Assembly (NCBI RefSeq): GCF_000382405.1
Contig: NZ_KB908274.1
Span: forward strand, 1-64,000
Direction: 5' to 3'
Length of the DNA: 64,000 bases
From: Mycobacterium sp. 141
Lineage (GTDB): Bacteria; Actinomycetota; Actinomycetes; Mycobacteriales; Mycobacteriaceae
Below, piece after piece: positions 1-7,547 of this stretch. A program made the position numbers and the translations under genes. Position 1 is the stretch's first letter, and every line of letters begins with the position of its first letter. The notes beneath the pieces were generated by a model that had not been told where the DNA came from, made no database searches, and saw only the letters and a list, made by a program, of their open reading frames with translations.

Positions 1-1435
1 GGGAGTGTCGCAGTAACGGTGTAAGTGGCCTTAAAGCCCCCGGTGTGTCGGGGGCGGAAAGGTCACCTGATGACCGAGACTGTCGTGGCTGTGGAGCCAT
101 CGCAGAATGACTATGACGATCCCGCTCCGGCGGCGATTGATATCCCGCGCGGCCGTGAGGTCGATGAACTCGAGGTGGCCCGGGAGCTGGTGCGCCAGGC
201 CCGGGAGGCCGGTGTTGCACTGACCGGCCCGGGTGGGCTGTTGAAGGCGATGACCAAGACGGTCATCGAAACCGCGTTGGATGAGGAGCTTTCCGAGCAT
301 CTGGGGTATGACCGCCACGACCCCGCGGGTCACGGTAGCGGTAACTCCCGCAACGGAACCCGCTCGAAAACCGTACTCACCGACTCGTGCGGCAATATCG
401 AGATCGACGTGCCCCGCGACCGGGCCGGCACCTTTGAACCGCACATCGTCAAGAAACGCCAACGGCGCCTCACCGACGTCGACGAGGTGATCGTGTCGCT
501 GTATGCCCGTGGGCTGACCACAGGCGAGATCAGCGCCCATTTCAGCGACATCTACGGCGCCGAGGTCTCCAAGGACACCATCAGTCGGATCACCGATCGC
601 GTTGTCGAGGAAATGACAGCCTGGCATACGCGTCCACTGGAGCGGGTGTATGCCGCGGTGTTCATCGACGCTCTGCACGTCAAGATCCGCGACGGCCAGG
701 TCGGTCCCAGGCCGATCTACGCGGCCATCGGGGTAGATCTGGCCGGCCATCGTGACGTGCTGGGTATGTGGGCAGGTGAGGGTGACGGCGAGTCGGCCAA
801 GTACTGGCTCTCGGTGCTGACCGAACTGAAGAACCGCGGCGTGGCCGACATCTTCTTCCTGGTCTGCGACGGCCTCAAAGGACTGCCGCAATCGGTGGGT
901 GCGGCGTTCCCCGACACCGTCGTGCAGACGTGTGTCATTCACTTGATCCGCGGGACGTTCCGTTACGCCGGGCGCCAGCATCGTGATGCGATCGCCAAGG
1001 CCATCAAGCCGATCTATACCGCGGTCAACGCCGAGGCCGCCGCGGCGGCGTTGGATGCCTTCGAAGCCGAATGGGGACAGCGCTATCCGGCAGCAATTCG
1101 GTTGTGGCGCAACGCGTGGAGTGAGTTCATTCCGTTCCTGGACTACGACACTGAAATAAGGAAGGTGATCTGTTCAACCAACGCCATCGAATCCTTGAAT
1201 GCCCGCTATCGCCGTGCGATCCGGGCCCGTGGACATTTTCCGACTGAGCAGGCCGCCTTGAAATGCCTATACTTGGTCACCCGGTCACTGGACCCGACCG
1301 GGACCGGCCAGAAGCGGTGGACGATGCGCTGGAAACCAGCACTGAATGCCTTCGCGATCACCTTCGCCGACCGCATGCCGGGAAGCGAAACTGCCTAACA
1401 GAACACGCCGCTTACACCGTTAATCGGACAGTCCC
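1..1435 (+). mobile_element. IS256-family insertion sequence, apparently complete
   Basis: The two ends form imperfect inverted repeats of about 28 bp: positions 1-28 and the reverse complement of 1408-1435 share the blocks GGGA.TGTC and TAACGGTGTAAG.GGC. They enclose a single intact transposase gene. The window begins at or within a base or two of the left end, so the left target duplication cannot be seen. The right end abuts a broken coding sequence, suggesting the element landed in or beside a gene. Confidence 0.85.
70..1398 (+). CDS. IS256/Mutator-type DDE transposase
   Basis: The product cuts and joins the ends of its own element. The 442-residue protein has the three motifs of the IS256 family: D200 in FIDALHVKIRDG, D267 in LVCDGLKGL and E374 in STNAIESLN, with the usual C-terminal tail after the glutamate. 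Length is normal for the family and there is no internal stop, so it may be active. The ATG at 70 (MTETVVAVEPS) is preferred over an upstream in-frame codon at 25, which lies in the terminal repeat. Exact IS name is not assignable by eye. Confidence 0.93.
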   Translation: MTETVVAVEPSQNDYDDPAPAAIDIPRGREVDELEVARELVRQAREAGVALTGPGGLLKAMTKTVIETALDEELSEHLGYDRHDPAGHGSGNSRNGTRSKTVLTDSCGNIEIDVPRDRAGTFEPHIVKKRQRRLTDVDEVIVSLYARGLTTGEISAHFSDIYGAEVSKDTISRITDRVVEEMTAWHTRPLERVYAAVFIDALHVKIRDGQVGPRPIYAAIGVDLAGHRDVLGMWAGEGDGESAKYWLSVLTELKNRGVADIFFLVCDGLKGLPQSVGAAFPDTVVQTCVIHLIRGTFRYAGRQHRDAIAKAIKPIYTAVNAEAAAAALDAFEAEWGQRYPAAIRLWRNAWSEFIPFLDYDTEIRKVICSTNAIESLNARYRRAIRARGHFPTEQAALKCLYLVTRSLDPTGTGQKRWTMRWKPALNAFAITFADRMPGSETA

Positions 1436-1437
1436 GG

Positions 1438-1627
1438 TTTACGCCGCTGCTGCGGGCGGAGTTGTGCCGCGCTGAGTACGACCGCGGCGAGAAGCGAATC
1501 ATACAGAAGGCCAAGACGATCAGCGTCAACACATTCACGGCAGATGACATCCAGTGGTGAGCCGCAGCCGCCGCCGATGCAATCGAAAAGTTCCTCGACA
1601 TTGTCAACAAGCGGCTTGGCCACGCGC
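1438..1627 (+). pseudogene. decayed 3' remnant of an unidentified gene beside the IS
   Basis: Reading from 1438 gives a protein-like tail (FTPLLRAELCRAEYDRGEK, then KAKTISVNTFTADDIQW), a TGA at about 1558, and continuation in the same frame as DAIEKFLDIVNKRLGHAP. Charged, helix-like composition across the stop suggests a real reading frame that has acquired a nonsense codon. No start is present; the 5' part was probably lost when the IS inserted. I do not recognise the family. Confidence 0.35.
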
Positions 1628-2815
1628 CTAGCGGTTCTCTAGGGCGTCGGTTATTCCGGCCCACGCAGGTTTGCGCTCATATCTCGGCGAGAGGGGCAGC
1701 GCGGCCCCGTAGCCAGAGAATGACTCGGGGTAGTCGGTGATCCAGGACCGTTTGTCGGTGAAACCCCAGAGCGTGATGCCGGTGCATTTGGGCTGGTCTA
1801 GGCACAGGTCGGTCATGGTCTTGTAGACCTGGCGTTGACGTTCCAAATCGGCGGGATCAGCCTTGCCGTTGACGACGGGAATGCGCACGTCGAGTTCGGT
1901 GAACCGGATGTCGAGTCCGAGATCGGCGAACCGTTGCAGGTTGCTCGCCATGTCTTGGGTGCTGGGCTGCTGGTCTTTGCCGCCGAGCATGTGTCCTTGA
2001 AATCCCATGCCGTCGATGAGCGGCTTGGTGGTGGGCTGTCCGTCGATGTTGACGTCGACTGTTGTTTCTCGCAGTCGCTTCACGAGGTCGTAGATGGCGT
2101 TGGATTTGTCGCTGTGGGTCTCAGCACTGTGGTCGTTGTAGTACAACAATGCTTTTGGATCGGCCAGCCGGGCAGCGCGGTAGGCGTCGAAGATGTACCG
2201 GTCGCTGTGGGTGGTGTCCCACCACACGGTAGGTTGGAGATTGCCCATCTGGTCGAACGCCTCGTTGACCACAGTGACCGTGCTCGATTTGCCGGCGTAG
2301 CGGCCCATGACGGTGGAGATGGAGTCGAGCATCAGCTGGTGGCGCTGATCCGGCGGGAGCATCTTGATCGTGTCCGGCACGATTTTCCACTGCTGTTGGT
2401 CCAGTGGATCCCAGATCAGCGAGTGGATTTGGAAGTCACGTCCGGTGCGTTCGGCCAGTGCTGCCACGGCATCGGCTTCTTTGAAGTCGAACCGCTTCGG
2501 GTCTGGCTGAACTGTGTTCATCATCGTGCCGATTTCAGTTGTCAGAGAGTTGAACTCGGTGACAGCGACCTGCTCGTAACACGGATCGTTGGCAGCGTAG
2601 GTGCTTCGATACGCGGTGCCGAACGTTTTTCCGCGGTCGGCGGCCAGGTCGGCGATTGTGGGGTTTGACATTCCGCAGGCCTTGTTCTGGATGGCTGCTT
2701 GCTGAGTGAGGTCGGGAGGGGACGGCGAAGGGGCGCACCCGAGGGGGAGTCCGATCACCAACGCGCCGATGAAAACGGGTGCTGCCCTGAGTGTTTTCCT
2801 CGTGTCGACAAGCAT
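1628..2815 (-). CDS. GH10-family endo-beta-1,4-xylanase-like lipoprotein
   Basis: This is a glycoside hydrolase family 10 protein, a retaining enzyme that cleaves beta-1,4-xylan-type chains. The acid/base glutamate is E185 in TVVNEAFDQ and the nucleophile is E307 in FTELDVR; LWGFTDKRSW near the C terminus is the usual family block. The N terminus (MLVDTRKTLRAAPVFIGALV followed by GLPLGC) is a lipoprotein signal, so the enzyme is predicted to be anchored outside the membrane. ATG at 2815 is chosen over the GTG just before it. It stands alone between an IS and a galU scrap, which suggests acquisition. Substrate in a mycobacterium is uncertain. Confidence 0.87.
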   Translation of the reverse strand: MLVDTRKTLRAAPVFIGALVIGLPLGCAPSPSPPDLTQQAAIQNKACGMSNPTIADLAADRGKTFGTAYRSTYAANDPCYEQVAVTEFNSLTTEIGTMMNTVQPDPKRFDFKEADAVAALAERTGRDFQIHSLIWDPLDQQQWKIVPDTIKMLPPDQRHQLMLDSISTVMGRYAGKSSTVTVVNEAFDQMGNLQPTVWWDTTHSDRYIFDAYRAARLADPKALLYYNDHSAETHSDKSNAIYDLVKRLRETTVDVNIDGQPTTKPLIDGMGFQGHMLGGKDQQPSTQDMASNLQRFADLGLDIRFTELDVRIPVVNGKADPADLERQRQVYKTMTDLCLDQPKCTGITLWGFTDKRSWITDYPESFSGYGAALPLSPRYERKPAWAGITDALENR

Positions 2816-2911
2816 CACACCAACTGATTGTGCCGCACTTCTTCGATGCTGGAGGGTGCGCCGACTCGCTTTAGCGGTGGTTTACCCATGCATTGCGTCG
2901 TTGTACCAGCG

Positions 2912-3290
2912 TTAGATCGCGATTCTGTCGACCAGGGAGAGGGGCGAGGTTTCGGCGGCGCTGGATTGTGTTGCTACGGAAGGTATTTGAGTGGCAGTAG
3001 TGAAAGAAGTGGCTGACAGGAATTTGCGCAGAGCCGGCCCGTGCTCGGGATCGGTGATTGCTGAGGCGAATTGAGCGATCAGATAGTCCGTGTGGTTGCC
3101 GGTGTCGTACCAGGCGCCGGTGAGCACCTGCCCGTAAACGGCACGCGTGCCGGCGTAGCTGTTGATCGCGTCGGTCAGATAGATCTCGCCCGACCTGTCG
3201 TCATACCAACGACGGACCTGTTCACGCAGCACATCGATGATTCCCGGTGTCACGATGTACCCGCCGATCGCCGCATACGCCGACGGGACG
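2912..3290 (-). pseudogene. galU: 3' fragment of galU (UTP-glucose-1-phosphate uridylyltransferase)
   Basis: Reading upstream from the TAA at 2912 gives the C-terminal part of mycobacterial GalU: AYAAIGGYIVTPGIIDVL, then GEIYLTDAINSYAGTRAVYG and WYDTGNHTDYLIAQFASA. GalU makes UDP-glucose, but the nucleotide-binding N-terminal half is missing, so this copy cannot work. Similarity stops abruptly near 3290. An ORF caller would begin it at the internal GTG at 3253. A full galU is expected elsewhere in the genome; this looks like a rearrangement scar. Confidence 0.75.
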
Positions 3291-3291
3291 G

Positions 3292-3411
3292 CTCACAGAT
3301 AGTGCGGGAAAACGACTCAGCAGTGGATCGCTGGCCCGCCCACCCACCGGCGAACACGCCGACTGGTGGTGGTACCAACCCTTCCAACCCCAACCACCAG
3401 CAACCAATTAG
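3292..3411 (+). pseudogene. possible 3' remnant of an unidentified gene
   Basis: Forward reading gives LTDSAGKRLSSGSLARPPTG, then EHADWWWYQPFQPQPPATN and a TAG at 3409-3411. The Trp/Pro/Gln-rich ending looks like a protein C terminus, but no start or upstream body exists because the galU scrap abuts it. Unrecognised. The remainder up to 3517 shows no gene. Confidence 0.2.
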
Positions 3412-3517
3412 GTGATGTGCGCCGGCCACTGGTGCACGTGTTCACCGATCCGATGACTGCCACCGCGACATCGTGCGAGTGGCCCGACTGCACATCAATC
3501 GGACGCGAGACACACCA

Positions 3518-3811
3518 CTAGCTGGTGCCCAACGGATCGATGGTCCACGCGATGTAGAGCACCGCCGCGCTGACGGTCGCCGTGGTGACGAAATCGATCG
3601 CCCGGGTACGCACCACCAGCAGGCCGGCCCGGTCATCGGTCAAGGTCAGCCGCAGCGCCGCGGCCACCCCGACACCGATGCCGATGACCAGCGCACCGCG
3701 CCGCCAGTAACCCGCCACGACCAGAGCGAACGCCGCGATGAAGATCAGCCCGACCACGAGGATCGGCCATTGCCGGGCGAACAGCTTGTGGGCGAATTCC
3801 TGGACAGTCAC
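3518..3811 (-). CDS. DUF3017 family integral membrane protein
   Basis: A 97-residue protein with three hydrophobic segments (about residues 15-33, 38-54 and 75-92) and a charged central loop (TLTDDRAGLLVVRTRAIDF). It matches the small DUF3017 membrane protein that lies directly downstream of folD in mycobacteria (Rv3355c position). Its start overlaps the folD stop by 4 bp, implying translational coupling. Function unknown. Confidence 0.85.
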   Translation of the reverse strand: MTVQEFAHKLFARQWPILVVGLIFIAAFALVVAGYWRRGALVIGIGVGVAAALRLTLTDDRAGLLVVRTRAIDFVTTATVSAAVLYIAWTIDPLGTS

Positions 3812-4659
3812 GCCAGTTTCGACTCTTCGAGTTCAACGACATTGGTCAGCAAGAACGCGCGAGTCAGCGGGCCGACCCCGCCGGGATTCGGCGACACGTG
3901 ACCGGCCACCTCCCATACATCGGGCGCCACGTCACCGGTCAACTTGCCATCGACCCGACTCACCCCGACGTCGACGACGGCCGCGCCCGGCTTGATCATG
4001 TCCGCAGTCAGCAGATGCGGCACGCCGACCGCGGCGATGATGATGTCGGCCTGCCGGGTCAGGCCGGCCAGATCCCGGGTTGCGGTGTGACACAACGTCA
4101 CCGTGGCGTTTTCCGAGCGGCGCGTGAGCAGCAGACCTATCGGACGGCCTACCGTGACACCGCGGCCGATCACCACCACGTGGGCCCCGGCGATCGGCAC
4201 GTCGAACCGGCGCAGCAGATGCACGATGCCACGCGGGGTGCAGGGCAGTGGCGCCTCTATACCGAGGACCAGCCGGCCCAGGTTGGTCGGATGCAGCCCG
4301 TCGGCATCCTTGGCCGGATCGATACGCTCGAGCGCCGAGTTCTCGTCGAGGTGCTTGGGCAGCGGCAGCTGCACGATGTAGCCGGTGCAGTCAGGGTTGG
4401 CGTTGAGTTCGTCGATGGTCGCATCGAGTTCGGCCTGCGAGATGTCCGCGGGCAGATCGCGCCGGATCGAGTTGATGCCGACCTTGGCGCAGTCGGCGTG
4501 CTTGCCGCGCACGTAGGCCTGCGATCCGGGGTCGTCACCGACCAGTACGGTGCCCAATCCGGGCGTGCGGCCCGCAGCAGTCAATTTCGCTACGCGGTCC
4601 TTGAGATCGGTGAAGATCTCGTCGCGCGCGGCCTTACCATCCAGCGTTATCGCACCCAC
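3808..4659 (-). CDS. folD: bifunctional methylenetetrahydrofolate dehydrogenase / methenyltetrahydrofolate cyclohydrolase
   Basis: FolD interconverts 5,10-methylene-, 5,10-methenyl- and 10-formyl-tetrahydrofolate in the cytosol, supplying one-carbon units for purines and formyl-Met-tRNA. The 283-residue length is typical. Visible family motifs are YVRGKHADC (active-site Tyr and Lys), GYIVQLPLPKHLD, DADGLHPTNLGRL and VVIGRGVTVGRPIG of the NADP-binding half, and a C-terminal NPGGVGPLT block. Start ATG at 4659. It heads a two-gene unit with the DUF3017 membrane protein. Confidence 0.97.
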   Translation of the reverse strand: MGAITLDGKAARDEIFTDLKDRVAKLTAAGRTPGLGTVLVGDDPGSQAYVRGKHADCAKVGINSIRRDLPADISQAELDATIDELNANPDCTGYIVQLPLPKHLDENSALERIDPAKDADGLHPTNLGRLVLGIEAPLPCTPRGIVHLLRRFDVPIAGAHVVVIGRGVTVGRPIGLLLTRRSENATVTLCHTATRDLAGLTRQADIIIAAVGVPHLLTADMIKPGAAVVDVGVSRVDGKLTGDVAPDVWEVAGHVSPNPGGVGPLTRAFLLTNVVELEESKLA

Positions 4660-4802
4660 CCTGTCATTCTGACAGGCCGCCCGGCGGGCTCCCCGCTGTG
4701 CACGGTTCTCCGGACGCGTTCAGTGCGTCCAAGCTCGACGATTTACCGCCACACCCACGGTGTGATCACCGGAGCGCCGGGTTCTCTGTCAATCTGAGGG
4801 GT

Positions 4803-5717
4803 ATGCGGGAAACCGCCGATGACGCGATGGTGACCTACCGCTACGTGCGGGTCGGTCTCGTTGCGCTGGTGGTGTTCCTGATCGTGTCACTGGTACTGAC
4901 AGCTGCACGCAGCTGTCTGCAGGGTTCGATCAGTGCGTTCTTCTACACCCGCACCCATGCGGTGTTCCTTGCCGCGCTGTGCGCCATCGGCGTCTGCCTG
5001 GTCGCCTACCAGGGCAGCCGCACCGCCGAGGACGCGCTTTTGAACTTCTCCGGGTTCATGGCGGTCATCGTGGCCCTGATCCCGACCGACAGTGCCGGGG
5101 TCTGCCGACCCTGGCTGCCGACCGTGGCCGACCCGCTCGGCGGCGTCGCCAACAACGTCATCGCCCTGTTCGTGGCCGCGGCCGCCGGTATCGCGCTGTA
5201 TCTGGCGTTGAGCCGATGGCGGCCACCCCAGCCGGAGCCCACCGCCGAAGACGAGGAGTGCGCCACCGCCGCAGCTCTGTGGAAGTGGCTGGCGAAGGCC
5301 CTGTTGAAGACCGAATCGTGGTTGCCCAAAGCCTTGTTCGCACTCGCGGTCATCGGCGCGCTGGCGCTGTTCTCGGACTGGTTCATGGCGCGGGCGCACG
5401 CGTTCGCCGCGGTCGCCATGTTTCTGGCGATCACGATGGTCGCGGTCTACCACGCGTGCTACGCCCGCGCCGCCGGACGCCAGCAGCGGGCCCGCTTCTA
5501 CGCCGTGATCGCGGTGCTGATGCTGGCCACGGTGGTCCTGGCCGTGGTGCTGCTCGTCAAGCATGTGGAGTTCGGCCTGCTGCTCGTCGAGCTCCTCCTG
5601 ATCGGCCAGTTCGCGCTGTTCTGGGCGGTGCAGACCTGGGATGTCTGGGAGCCCCGCGACAAATATCCCGCCGAGGCGGTACCCGCGCTGGCCAATACGC
5701 CTCAGTCCGCCCGGTAA
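4803..5717 (+). CDS. multi-pass membrane protein of unknown function
   Basis: The 304-residue product begins MRETADDAMVTYRYVRVG and has about seven to eight hydrophobic segments, in two groups of four separated by a charged cytoplasmic loop around residues 140-175 (PPQPEPTAEDEECATAA). I recognise no catalytic motif. ATG at 4803 is used because the region before it has no membrane segment or plausible start. It ends by overlapping the 3' end of the convergent beta-propeller gene by about 16 bp. It is divergent from folD across a 143-bp gap that must hold both promoters. Confidence 0.8.
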   Translation: MRETADDAMVTYRYVRVGLVALVVFLIVSLVLTAARSCLQGSISAFFYTRTHAVFLAALCAIGVCLVAYQGSRTAEDALLNFSGFMAVIVALIPTDSAGVCRPWLPTVADPLGGVANNVIALFVAAAAGIALYLALSRWRPPQPEPTAEDEECATAAALWKWLAKALLKTESWLPKALFALAVIGALALFSDWFMARAHAFAAVAMFLAITMVAVYHACYARAAGRQQRARFYAVIAVLMLATVVLAVVLLVKHVEFGLLLVELLLIGQFALFWAVQTWDVWEPRDKYPAEAVPALANTPQSAR

Positions 5718-7479
5718 CCGTCGATCAGCAGGTTCTGCCCATCGCGCCGCAGCACAAGCACAGCTCCGGGTACCGGGACCATGCCCTCGATGGCCGCTAC
5801 GGGAACCGCTCCGGATTCTGCACACGTAGTGCTGTCGAAGGTGCGCAGCGCCGGCTGGATGCCCCGGTCGGCGACGAGGAAGCTGCGGGGAAAGACCAGG
5901 TAGGACAGTCCGGATGCACGGCCCGGCACTCGATTGTTCAGTCCACTGACGTTCCTATTGACCGTGCAACGTTGCTTGCCGTCGGCGCCGAACAACGTCA
6001 ACTGCCGGTCGGAGACGACGAACTCGTCACCGGGCCCCTGGGACGGTTGTGGGAACCCTTGTTCGGGTAACGCAGTGACCGTCTTCTGCGCGACGTTCGC
6101 GTACGACGGTGCCCGCGGCGCGCCAAACCCGTCGAACTGCAGGAACACCCCGACGGAGTTGGCGGGCGCGGCGATCACGTCCAGCGATCTCCCCTCTTGG
6201 TCTTGGTGTTCCTGCGGGCGCGCCGCATGCAGGACCGTCGTGTCCCACTGAGTGTGACCACTGGCAGGGTCGAGCGCGATCAGCCGGATGTCGACACCGG
6301 CCGCCGAGATACAGCGGGCGATCGACACCACCCACGAGCGCGTGTCGGCGTCGATCTCCCCGTCCGCGCACTCCGGCGGGTTCGGATCCGGCACAGTCCA
6401 GGCCGATTTGCCGGTGCGGGTGTCGAACCGAGTCCACGACGCCACATCCCGGAAGACCAGGAACGGCACGTCCTGGTCACCGGCATGCCCGACGGCCTCC
6501 AGTAGCCGGGGGTCGGCGCTCGTCCACAACTTCGCCCCGGTGACAGCGTCGAGTGCCACCAATGCCCGGCCCAGGGAGACCACCACGGTGGCCCCGTTGT
6601 CGTAGACCGAGATGCCGTCGACGACGACATCGCCCTGGCCGGTGCGGGCATAGTGCCAGCGCTCGGTGCCGTCGGCGCCGTAGGCCGTCACCCGGTGGTT
6701 GGTGTAGACGACAAAGCCGGCTCCAGCGGCGGCGATCTGATAGTGCCCCGGTTTGCCGCCGATCGCGCCGGCGCCTCGGCGTCGAACGCGCCGGGAACCG
6801 TGAGGCCGAATCCGCGGCGGCCGAGCGTCGACGGCAGTGCGGGCACATCGGTCGTGGCAGCCGTGGACGCGTCGACAAAGCGGTCGTCGTCGCCGGCCCG
6901 CAGTGCGCCGACGGTCACCACGACCCCGGCGACCACCGCGATGACCACGCCCACCGCGACCAGCCGCAGGCTGTCGCGCCCCAGCCGGGCGAACGCCGCG
7001 GTGGCCAGCAGGGTGGCGATCGCGCCGGCCACGCAGAGCAGCCACGCCGCCACGCCGGCCGCCAGCGCCGGCGTCACCGGATACGCCTGTGTGAGTGTGC
7101 GGTAGAACGCCGGTATTCCCTGCGTGAAGTACGCGAAGAACACCAGGACCGCCAGCGACACCAGCACCACCGGTATGCCCGGCAAATTTCGTCCGTCACG
7201 CTCACGCTTCCGAACACTGACCATCGCGGCGATCAACAGCAGCGCCACCACGGTCACTGCGAGCGGGATCCGGCTCGGCAGATCCGCACCCCAACGGTGC
7301 AAACCGCCGATGAACCAGGCATCAAGGCCGAGCGGGCGCGGCGGCCCCAACCGGCTCCACCACGCCAGCGCGACCGCGTACACCAGCAACCCCATCGCGA
7401 CCCCGGCACACACCGTCGCCGCCAGCCGCAGCACGGCACGAATTCGTTCAGTCGCCTCATCCCAGGCCATGCGGGCCAT
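5702..7479 (-). pseudogene. membrane-anchored PQQ-like beta-propeller protein, split by a frameshift
   Basis: The 5' frame (start MARMAWDEATERI at 7479) encodes about five membrane segments and then LPSTLGRRGFGLTVPGAFDA. The 3' frame, one base off, continues GAIGGKPGHYQIAAAGAGF and a PQQ-like propeller with repeats such as VTAYGADGTERWHYA, LVALDAVTGAKLWTS and LIALDPASGHTQWDT, ending at 5702. The join is needed between about 6758 and 6780, in a GCGCCGGCGCG run. Either a real frameshift mutation or an assembly indel. The intact form would have a membrane domain and an external propeller of unknown ligand. The 3' end overlaps the convergent membrane-protein gene. Confidence 0.72.
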
Positions 7480-7547
7480 CGTCACACACGCCGCCACGCG
7501 TCCGTGGCGCGGCAATTCATGCGGCCGGACCGATAGAGTTGGTCCCG

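Noticed and set aside
4887..6070. Long frames on both strands across the membrane-protein gene
   Set aside because: Arg/Gly/His-rich shadows; only the frame from 4803 has regular membrane segments.
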